A DNA stretch of 12,159 nucleotides from a bacterium (GTDB lineage Bacteria; SM23-31; JAUVVT01): contig JAUWXV010000106.1 in assembly GCA_030616165.1 (NCBI GenBank), positions 1 through 12,159 of the forward strand, written 5' to 3'. Positions 7,033-12,159 of this stretch are shown here, piece after piece; the first letter of the stretch is position 1; each line of letters begins with the position of its first letter. Both the position numbers and the translations under genes were made by a program. The notes beneath the pieces were generated by a model. The model was not told the origin of the DNA, ran no database searches, and saw only the letters and a list, made by a program, of their open reading frames with translations.

Positions 7033-7062
7033 ACAGAACACAAAGTGCAGGCAGTGTTCTGT
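7033..7062. repeat. Inverted repeat ACAGAACAC / GTGTTCTGT
   Basis: The nine-base arms at 7033-7041 and 7054-7062 are perfect complements around a 12-base loop. The flanks GGT before and CC after suggest a decayed longer repeat of the same family as 6974-6994. Confidence 0.55.
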
Positions 7063-7096
7063 CCGTTAACATATTTTTGAAAATTAAAGGAACTTT

Positions 7097-7127
7097 TCTC
7101 GTTCCCAAACTCAGTTTGGGAACGAGA
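7097..7127. repeat. 31-base palindrome with 15-base perfect arms
   Basis: TCTCGTTCCCAAACT (7097-7111) and AGTTTGGGAACGAGA (7113-7127) are exact complements around one C. It lies 16 bases past the phoH stop codon. The CTCGTTCCCAAACT motif is one I recall as a dispersed palindrome in several unrelated bacterial genomes. On the phoH strand it is followed by AAAGTTCC rather than a T-run, so terminator function is doubtful, although a stem this stable could still protect the 3' end of phoH mRNA. Confidence 0.7.
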
Positions 7128-7143
7128 TTAAAACTTTAAAAAA

Positions 7144-8133
7144 TTAGTTGTTTTCTTTTTGGGATTTTGAATTCTTTTTAATTTCGTGATTATCATAAGC
7201 CTGAATAATATCTTTAACCAATCTATGCCTGATAACATCCTCTTTATTTAAATATATAAAATCAATTCCATTAATATTTTTTAGTACATGCTGAATCTGG
7301 ACAAGTCCAGAATCATTTTTATTGTGAAGGTCTATCTGGGTAATATCTCCATTAACAATAGCCATTGAATTAACTCCAAGTCTGGTTAAGAACATCTTCA
7401 TCTGCATCGCAGAAGCATTCTGGGCTTCATCTAATATCAAAAATGAATTATCCAAGTTTCTTCCTCTCATATATGCAAGTGGAATAATTTCAATAATCTG
7501 TTTTTCAATATAATTTTTCAGTTTCTCTTTGGCAAGCATATCGAATAGAGCATCATATAGAGGTCTCAGGTATGGTTCGACCTTTTCTCTCAGGTCACCT
7601 GGTAGAAATCCGAGGCTTTCTCCAGCTTCCACGGCCGGTCTTGCAAGAATTATTTTTTTAATTACTTTGGACTTCAGATGGGCAAGTGCAAATGCAACAG
7701 CAAGATAGGTTTTACCAGTCCCAGCGGGTCCTATTATAAATACTATATCATTTTTCATCACAGAACGATAATATTTCATCTGACCTGATGTCTTTGGTTT
7801 TATGTATCCATTATGCTTAAAAATTATTACAGAATTTAAATCCTCCATTGTTTTAATCTGCTCATTTTTTGAGTTGACCATTCGAATAACTGTCTCTATA
7901 TCCCTCTTATGAAGCATTTTATTCCTGTTAATCAGAAAAATGAGCTCAGAAAATACGTTTTCAATTTTTTCTACCTCTTCCGGCGTTCCTTCAAGGGTCA
8001 CATTTTCTCCTCTAACTACAATCTTTGATTGAAAATTCTCTTCAATCATTTTCAGATAGGTATCGTTCTTTCCGAGTAATATCAATGGATCAACCTCTTT
8101 CAATACAATATTTTTCTTACTTATAATGTTCAT
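7144..8133 (-). CDS. phoH: PhoH-like ATPase (PhoH2/YbeZ type)
   Basis: The 329 residues have the two-part structure of the bacterial PhoH-like protein. An N-terminal KH-like region covers about 10-100 (VRGENVTLEGTPEEVEKI). The P-loop domain follows, with Walker A GPAGTGKT at 135-142 and Walker B LILDEAQN at 232-239. Other conserved blocks are ILARPAVEAGESLGFLPGDL, EKVEPYLRPLYD and the sensor-like NGDITQID (261-268). In other bacteria this ATPase is linked to RNA metabolism and ribosome maturation, often beside ybeY; no ybeY is seen here. The tail from about 315 is lysine- and asparagine-rich and probably disordered. The gene stands alone, with a terminator-containing spacer upstream and a palindrome-filled spacer downstream. 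No strong Shine-Dalgarno sequence is visible close to the ATG; a purine-rich GAGGG lies about 15 bases away. Confidence 0.95.
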   Translation of the reverse strand: MNIISKKNIVLKEVDPLILLGKNDTYLKMIEENFQSKIVVRGENVTLEGTPEEVEKIENVFSELIFLINRNKMLHKRDIETVIRMVNSKNEQIKTMEDLNSVIIFKHNGYIKPKTSGQMKYYRSVMKNDIVFIIGPAGTGKTYLAVAFALAHLKSKVIKKIILARPAVEAGESLGFLPGDLREKVEPYLRPLYDALFDMLAKEKLKNYIEKQIIEIIPLAYMRGRNLDNSFLILDEAQNASAMQMKMFLTRLGVNSMAIVNGDITQIDLHNKNDSGLVQIQHVLKNINGIDFIYLNKEDVIRHRLVKDIIQAYDNHEIKKNSKSQKENN

Positions 8134-8460
8134 TATTCAATCTTTTTCCCTCTTTTTTCAAATTGGCAACATTCTTTTTAAAAAAGTTGTAAAATAAACC
8201 TTAAATTATTTAATAAAAAAAGGTGTTGCTATTATTTATAATTAAAAATAAAAAAGTATTATTAGCGATTATAAATGTTTTTTTATTTTAAACTAAAATA
8301 TCAAAAAAATGTTCAAATTATTAATCTACACTTAAAATAAAAAAGCCCTTAATTTCTCTTAAATAAAGAGAAATCAAGAGCTTTGATATAAAATATACCT
8401 CAACTTAAAAGACATTTAAGAAAATCGATAAAAGATGATTATTCAAAACCGCCATATTTT
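8134..8460. other. Spacer between LysM gene and phoH, with one terminator
   Basis: This 327-base stretch is very AT-rich and contains the terminator at 8335-8384. The phoH-proximal part (8134-8330) must hold the phoH promoter if the terminator is effective, but the composition offers many promoter-like words and none stands out. No RNA gene was seen. Confidence 0.5.
8335..8384 (-). terminator. Rho-independent terminator for the lipoprotein-LysM unit
   Basis: The arms 8342-8360 and 8366-8384 pair over 19 positions around a five-base loop. The only two non-Watson-Crick positions (8347/8379 and 8351/8375) are C-A or A-C on the plus strand but G-U wobbles on the minus strand, so the stem is unbroken only in a minus-strand transcript. 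On that strand it is followed by a T-rich run (CTTTTTTATTTTA). It lies 77 bases after the LysM stop codon and in the right orientation. Confidence 0.85.
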
Positions 8461-9315
8461 TTAAGGAATAAATAGAACAGTATGAGGATAAATCAAATCA
8501 GGGTCTACAATAATAGAATTATTCGCTTCATAAATCCTTTTCCATTGAAATGGGTCGTTATAAATCTCAGGAATCCCAGCAATCTTACTTAGAAAATCAC
8601 CTCTATTGACTAAATACTGTCCTCTCTCAACTACCTTATGAATCCTAAAAATCTGGTTTGGGAATATCAGGTCTGGATTTCTTATCTCGTCTCTGTTAAA
8701 ACTGTAAATCCTCATCCACTGATATGGGTCCGCATATATATTAGGCTTACCGGCAATTTTCCACAAGTAGTCCCCTCTAATCACGGTGTATATTTCAATT
8801 CTAGGTTTAGCCTGTGCTGCCCTTGCTTTAAGTCGTTCAAACAAACCCTGAACTTCTCTAAGCTGAACAGCAATTTCAGGAAGTCTTGCTCTTCTATCGG
8901 CTGCCATCTCTTCTAATCTTTTTTCTATCGCGTCAACTTCATCCAATCTGTCATATAATTCCTCAAGAGATAATCTTAAAAGCCCTGATATCTGCTGTCT
9001 TAAACTCTCTAACTCGTTTTGAAATGCATCTATTTGTCTCTGATTATAACCCAAAAGTCTGTAAATCTCCTGTCTCATAGCAGCAATTTGATTGTCAAGG
9101 TCGTTTAGTTGATACCTTAAATCTGCTATTTCCTTTTCCAGTTTTGCAATTTCTGCTTTGGCAACCCTTTCCCTTTCCATACATTTTGCCAGTTCTATAT
9201 TATAATCTTCAATTCTCATTCTCTCCTGCTGAGCATATAATGAACTGGTACTTATAGCAAAAATTATAGCAAAACTAATAAATAATATAAAAAGGAACTT
9301 GCTTTTTTCTTCCAT
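8461..9315 (-). CDS. Exported coiled-coil protein with two C-terminal LysM domains
   Basis: Residues 1-28 form a signal peptide (lysine-containing start, hydrophobic FLFILFISFAIIFAIS, cleavage site SLYA before QQ). Residues 35-165 are a long charged heptad-like region rich in E, R, L and Q, predicted coiled coil (KAEIAKLEKEIADLRYQLND). Two LysM-type domains follow at about 176-225 and 234-284. They share YxVxRGDxLxKIAGxPxIYxDPxQWxRIY and end in NPDLIFPNQ or DPDLIYPHT, so they are a clear internal duplication. LysM domains bind N-acetylglucosamine-containing polymers such as peptidoglycan, so the protein probably spans or tethers within the periplasm. AGGAG (9326-9330) lies ten bases before the ATG. 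It follows an Lpp-like lipoprotein gene by 51 bases and precedes a strong terminator, so the two form a unit. The exact role is unknown. Confidence 0.88.
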   Translation of the reverse strand: MEEKSKFLFILFISFAIIFAISTSSLYAQQERMRIEDYNIELAKCMERERVAKAEIAKLEKEIADLRYQLNDLDNQIAAMRQEIYRLLGYNQRQIDAFQNELESLRQQISGLLRLSLEELYDRLDEVDAIEKRLEEMAADRRARLPEIAVQLREVQGLFERLKARAAQAKPRIEIYTVIRGDYLWKIAGKPNIYADPYQWMRIYSFNRDEIRNPDLIFPNQIFRIHKVVERGQYLVNRGDFLSKIAGIPEIYNDPFQWKRIYEANNSIIVDPDLIYPHTVLFIP

Positions 9316-9366
9316 TGTTAGCTGACTCCTTTTTTGAATTTTAAATATTTAGAAATTTCTTTGTAA

Positions 9367-9621
9367 TTATCTGACAGCGTCCCTGTCTCTTGTAAGTTTT
9401 TGCAATTCTTGCCTTTTAGCAGCAATGTCTTTTTCAAGTTGGGCTTTTTCTGTTTTCAGCGCTTCTATTCTCTTCTCTGCTGCGGTTGCCGCATTACATG
9501 CATCCTCAAGTGCTTTCAATTGGTCCTCAGAAGCATATCTTGTACAACCAGTGGAAGACAACATCCCAACTAGAAATAAAATCAATATTAAAAGTGAGAT
9601 AAATCTTTTGATATTTTTCAT
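9367..9621 (-). CDS. Lpp-like small lipoprotein with coiled coil
   Basis: The 84-residue product starts MKNIKRF, followed by a hydrophobic run (ISLLILILFLVGML) and a lipobox-like SSTGC ending at C26, so it should be lipidated at that cysteine. The mature part (27-84) is a continuous charged helix (AEKRIEALKTEKAQLEKDIA) predicted to form a coiled coil, resembling the size and design of murein lipoproteins. It ends in DAVR rather than the terminal lysine through which E. coli Lpp is joined to peptidoglycan, so a covalent link is not expected. A perfect AGGAGG lies 12 bases upstream, the strongest ribosome site in the window, suggesting high expression. The next gene encodes an exported coiled-coil LysM protein, so the pair may link the outer membrane and cell wall. 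Confidence 0.85.
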   Translation of the reverse strand: MKNIKRFISLLILILFLVGMLSSTGCTRYASEDQLKALEDACNAATAAEKRIEALKTEKAQLEKDIAAKRQELQKLTRDRDAVR

Positions 9622-9633
9622 ATCTAAAACTTT

Positions 9634-9639
9634 CCTCCT
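9634..9639 (-). promoter_or_regulatory. Strong ribosome-binding site of the lipoprotein gene
   Basis: AGGAGG on the minus strand is an exact anti-Shine-Dalgarno match, 12 bases before the ATG at 9621, somewhat farther than usual. Most genes in this window have weak or no such site, so this one fits an abundant envelope protein. Confidence 0.75.
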
Positions 9640-9863
9640 TTATACCATTTTTTGAACATTAATATAAATAACGTACGATTAAACTTTATTTAATATTTTA
9701 TATAATCGAAATATTAACAAAAGATTTGCGAATAAATATATATAAATGAAGCAATATAAAATTTTTTTTAATTTTTTTAAAACTTAATAAAATTAATCAT
9801 AATTGTCAAGGAAAAAAATTAACTTAATATTCTTTTTTTATTTATTTTAATAAATTTATAAAA

Positions 9864-11642
9864 TTAGACCACAATTTTGATACCCAGTTCTTTAAGTTGT
9901 TCAGGATTTACCTCCGTTGGACATCCATCCATCAGGGAGACAGCACTATTTGTTTTTGGAAAAGCAATAACTTCACGGATTGATTTAGTACCTGTAAATA
10001 TCATTGCAATACGGTCAAATCCAAATGCGATTCCGCCGTGTGGTGGGGCACCATATTCGAGTGCATCAAGCAAGAATCCAAACTTTAGTTTTGCCTCTTT
10101 TTCGCCAATCTTCAACAGTCTGAACATCTTCTCCTGGAGACTTTTGTCATGTATTCTTATACTTCCTCCTGCAATTTCATTTCCATTTAAAACAAGGTCA
10201 TACGCCTTTGCTCTTGCTTTTGCAGGGTCTTTATCAAGAAGCCATATATCTTCTTCCTTCGGTGAAGTAAATGGATGATGCATAGCCTGAAATCTGTTTT
10301 CTTCTTCATTGAATTCTAAAATTGGAAAGTCAGTTATCCATTCGTGAACATAGTCAGTCTTCCTGGGTAAATTAAATCTTTTAATTATCTCCATTCTCAT
10401 ATTACCCATTGCTGGAAGAACAGCATCTTTCTTTTCTGCCATTAATATTAATACATCTCCTTTTTCTGCTCTGCATTTTTCAAGAAGTCTATTTAAAGTT
10501 TCCTCCTTAAAATATTTTTTAATAGATGATGAAATCCCATCTTCAGTTATTTTAATAAAAAAAGCCCCTTTTGTGCCCAATTTTACCGCCTGTTCAGACA
10601 ATACATCCATTTCGCGCCGAGAAATTTGTGCCAAATTTCCTAAATTAATGCATACTATAATACCATCTTTTCCAACAGCCTCTTTAAAAACGGGAAAATC
10701 TGCAGTTCGTGCAATTTCGGTAATATCTTCCATAGGGAGTTCCCATCTCAAATCCGGTTTATCGGTTCCGTATTTCGAGATAGCCTCCTGGTACGTGAGT
10801 ATTGGAAATGGTGCCTTTATCTCTATATTTAATACCTCTACAAATACCCGAATCATCAATCCCTCCATTACAGAAAAGATATCCTCTTCTTCCACAAAAG
10901 ACATTTCAACGTCAATCTGAGTAAACTCAGGCTGCCTGTCTGCTCTTAAATCTTCATCCCTGAAGCATTTCACTATTTGAAAATATTTATCACATCCCGA
11001 CACCATCAAAACTTGTTTATATGTTTGAGGAGACTGTGGAAGAGCATAAAACTTTCCTCTGAAAATCCTGCTCGGAACAAGATAATCTCTTGCCCCTTCT
11101 GGTGTGCTTTTCATCAGCATTGGTGTTTCAATTTCAAGAAATCCCAATTCATCAAAGTATTTTCTTACCGATTGATAAAACCTGTGTCTGATTTGAAGAT
11201 TCCTCTGCATTATAGGTCTCCTAAGATCCAGATACCTGTATTTTAACCTCAATTCCTCACTAATTGCATCACTGCTTTCATCCAAATTGAAAGGAACTGC
11301 CTTTGAGGCATTAAAAACTTTCAACTCACCTGGGAAAACCTCTATTTCACCAGTTGATAATTTAGGATTCACCATCTCCGGAGACCTCTCAACCACAATG
11401 CCCTTAATTCCGATTACATACTCCTTTTTCATTTCACTTGCTTTTTCATAGGCATCCTTGTTCTTCTCCGGATTAAAAACAACTTGAGTTTTTCCATATC
11501 GGTCACGGAGATCAACAAATATAACCCCTCCGTGGTCCCTCATAGTATCAATCCACCCCATCAATATCACCTCCTCCCCATTATCAGACTTGCGAAGGTC
11601 TCCACAATAATGTGTTCTATGCCATCCTTCCAATCTGTCCAC
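9864..11642 (-). CDS. aspS: Aspartyl-tRNA synthetase, bacterial type
   Basis: This class II synthetase charges tRNA with aspartate. The 592 residues match bacterial AspRS in full. The N-terminal anticodon-binding OB fold (1-110) is followed by motif 1 around 150-180 (IETPMLMKSTPEGARDYLVPSR), QSPQ at 203-206, motif 2 FRDEDLRADRQPEFTQID at 227-244, the bacteria-specific GAD-like insertion (about 285-420), and motif 3 GIAFGFDR at 537-544. The start is GTG, supported by AAGGAG eight bases upstream and by the typical HRTHYCGDLR N-terminus. The RDHGG sequence places a histidine at 37, where E. coli has leucine. Histidine here is associated with non-discriminating enzymes that also make Asp-tRNA(Asn) for GatCAB amidation. 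A second specificity position (about 89) is glutamate, so this is only a hint. Confidence 0.98.
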   Translation of the reverse strand: MDRLEGWHRTHYCGDLRKSDNGEEVILMGWIDTMRDHGGVIFVDLRDRYGKTQVVFNPEKNKDAYEKASEMKKEYVIGIKGIVVERSPEMVNPKLSTGEIEVFPGELKVFNASKAVPFNLDESSDAISEELRLKYRYLDLRRPIMQRNLQIRHRFYQSVRKYFDELGFLEIETPMLMKSTPEGARDYLVPSRIFRGKFYALPQSPQTYKQVLMVSGCDKYFQIVKCFRDEDLRADRQPEFTQIDVEMSFVEEEDIFSVMEGLMIRVFVEVLNIEIKAPFPILTYQEAISKYGTDKPDLRWELPMEDITEIARTADFPVFKEAVGKDGIIVCINLGNLAQISRREMDVLSEQAVKLGTKGAFFIKITEDGISSSIKKYFKEETLNRLLEKCRAEKGDVLILMAEKKDAVLPAMGNMRMEIIKRFNLPRKTDYVHEWITDFPILEFNEEENRFQAMHHPFTSPKEEDIWLLDKDPAKARAKAYDLVLNGNEIAGGSIRIHDKSLQEKMFRLLKIGEKEAKLKFGFLLDALEYGAPPHGGIAFGFDRIAMIFTGTKSIREVIAFPKTNSAVSLMDGCPTEVNPEQLKELGIKIVV

Positions 11643-11650
11643 GCTTTTTT

Positions 11651-11656
11651 CTCCTT
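11651..11656 (-). promoter_or_regulatory. Ribosome-binding site deciding the aspS GTG start
   Basis: AAGGAG on the minus strand ends eight bases before GTG at 11642. With the match of the following residues to the AspRS N-terminus, this fixes the non-ATG start. Confidence 0.8.
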
Positions 11657-11689
11657 TTAATTAAGTAACGAAACTTTGGCAAATTTGTA

Positions 11690-11741
11690 TGAGATTGCCA
11701 TCCCGAAGTCTCGTCCCGAACCTTTGGGAGTGGCAATCTCA
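11690..11741. repeat. Long hairpin repeat in the aspS leader
   Basis: TGAGATTGCCA (11690-11700) pairs perfectly with TGGCAATCTCA (11731-11741). The stem continues with TCCCGAAG (11701-11708) against CTTTGGGA (11722-11729), with one G-T wobble and one bulged G at 11730, and a 13-base loop. It is much richer in GC than its flanks. It looks like a mobile palindromic repeat rather than a gene-specific control element. It has no T-run on the aspS strand. Confidence 0.7.
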
Positions 11742-11744
11742 ACA

Positions 11745-11776
11745 ATTATATATATTAGTGATTTAAATAAAGTAAA
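11745..11776 (-). promoter_or_regulatory. Possible sigma70-type promoter of aspS
   Basis: On the minus strand TTTACT (11776-11771) precedes TATATATAAT; the exact TATAAT is at 11750-11745. The spacing is 18 bases to the middle TATATA frame and 20 to the exact TATAAT, so the fit is loose. Transcription would begin close to the hairpin at 11741. In such AT-rich DNA this could be chance. Confidence 0.35.
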
Positions 11777-11970
11777 GATTTAGTCATCTGAACCCAATTA
11801 ATTTTCCATAATTAGTTTCATATCATTTATCAAACATTTTTTAATTATTTGAAGCACGATTTTTATTTAATTCTTACCATGTAAATAGAGAGTAAAAAAT
11901 ATGCTCATCATAACAAAAGTATTAAATTTCTGTTAAAATTCAGCTATTTTTTCTCCTCAACGAAAATTAA

Positions 11971-12061
11971 AATTACACCTTAATAAAGCAGGCAACAATA
12001 AATTCCTACTTAATAAATATACAACAATAAATTCCCCCTTAATAAAGGGGGATTAAGGGGG
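11971..12061. repeat. Three degenerate tandem units of about 30 bases with palindromic core
   Basis: The units start at 11971, 12001 and 12030, each with AATT, a CCT- or ACT-containing stretch, then TTAATAAA. The first two also end in CAACAATA. The third has an intact palindrome: CCCCCTT (12034-12040) pairs with AAGGGGG (12045-12051), and alternatively CCCCCTTAAT (12034-12043) pairs perfectly with ATTAAGGGGG (12052-12061), so two exclusive hairpins are possible. The final bases overlap the end of the DUF559 gene. Confidence 0.65.
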
Positions 12062-12159
12062 TTGTTTTTCTTCAATCCACATTTCAATCTCTTTCAACAC
12101 GCCATCCATATTATTTTTTATATCTAAATCACTAAACCTTAATAAAGATATTCCTGATG
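12053..12159 (-). CDS. DUF559 endonuclease-like protein, C-terminal fragment
   Basis: The gene enters from the right edge and only its last 34 codons plus stop are present. They read ISLLRFSDLDIKNNMDGVLK and then EIEMWIEEKQPP. The LLRFSDLDI block followed by a helix with a VLKEIEMWIEE pattern is the end of DUF559 proteins, a Vsr/very-short-patch-repair-like endonuclease-fold family. The catalytic residues are in the missing N-terminal part. The last codons (QPP and the stop) are provided by a GGGGG-rich palindromic repeat, so the original C-terminus may have been changed by repeat insertion. Its function in the cell is not established for the family. It is the first gene of the minus-strand run in this window and is separated from aspS by about 410 bases. 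Confidence 0.7.
   Translation of the reverse strand, partial: SGISLLRFSDLDIKNNMDGVLKEIEMWIEEKQPP

Larger units (their letters stand above)
6825..7143. other. Spacer between phoH and nusB holding three palindromes
   Basis: This 319-base stretch has no ORF that looks coding. It contains three separate inverted repeats at 6974-6994, 7033-7062 and 7097-7127. The rest (6825-6960) is plain AT-rich sequence directly upstream of nusB, where I could not pick out a convincing promoter. Confidence 0.6.
11643..12052. other. Upstream region of aspS, 410 bases without a gene
   Basis: From right to left it holds most of a degenerate tandem repeat (11971-12061), an AT-rich stretch with nothing recognisable (11780-11970), a possible aspS promoter (11745-11776), and a hairpin repeat (11690-11741) in the probable aspS leader. 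No tRNA fold or T-box-like element was seen. Confidence 0.55.

Noticed and set aside
7097-7127. Palindrome after phoH as a rho-independent terminator
   Set aside because: The stem is strong, but no T-run follows on the phoH strand, and the sequence looks like a dispersed palindrome. It is listed as a repeat.
9804-9809. Exact TTGACA (minus strand) as the -35 box of the lipoprotein gene
   Set aside because: No good -10 hexamer lies 16-18 bases downstream, the leader would be about 150 bases, and a single hexamer match is expected by chance.
9877-10278. Plus-strand open frame of 133 codons
   Set aside because: It is antisense to the conserved C-terminal part of aspS, serine- and proline-rich as expected of a shadow frame, and has no recognisable domain.
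11971-12061. Repeated 30-base units as a small CRISPR array
   Set aside because: The units are degenerate and directly adjacent with no unique spacers, and the core is a palindrome known as a dispersed repeat type; no cas gene is present.

Overview
This is an AT-rich window from a Gram-negative-type bacterium. SecA carries two insertions seen in Bacteroidetes/Chlorobi-like (FCB) SecA proteins. There is also an Lpp-like lipoprotein next to an exported LysM protein, and the intergenic spaces hold many palindromic repeats. Together these suggest an uncultured FCB-affiliated or neighbouring candidate phylum. This placement is inferred from motifs alone; no 16S rRNA or other phylogenetic marker RNA is present.

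Layout. Positions 1-443 hold two converging gene fragments: the end of a fibronectin-III-type surface protein (+) and the N-terminus of PgsA (-). They are fused tail to tail within about 20-28 bases, which points to a rearrangement or an assembly chimera. Positions 444-973 hold one small ORF, a palindromic repeat element and degenerate direct repeats around it. Every convincing gene from 974 to the right edge lies on the minus strand, so transcription runs right to left: DUF559 fragment (edge), aspS, Lpp-like lipoprotein, LysM coiled-coil protein, terminator, phoH, repeat-filled spacer, nusB, metallophosphoesterase, DNA methyltransferase remnant, PLD-type nuclease, small overlapping ORF, secA.

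Most genes are housekeeping: tRNA charging (aspS), RNA metabolism (nusB, phoH), protein export (secA) and phospholipid synthesis (pgsA). The lipoprotein and LysM protein form an envelope pair with their own strong Shine-Dalgarno sequences, closed by a clear rho-independent terminator.

The accessory island is 4062-5566, between the metallophosphoesterase and secA. It encodes a methyltransferase that stops after its N-terminal third, a single-HKD phospholipase-D-fold nuclease with a C-terminal winged-helix-like domain, and a 92-residue unknown protein that overlaps the nuclease. Lines counted by eye are about 20-33% GC, mostly 20-25%, against about 37% or more in two flanking genes. This looks like an acquired restriction-modification locus whose methyltransferase has been damaged or split, and it is the best candidate for an unusual system here.

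Spacers contain at least six separate palindromic or tandem repeat elements of different families, which suggests active spread of small non-coding repeats in this genome.
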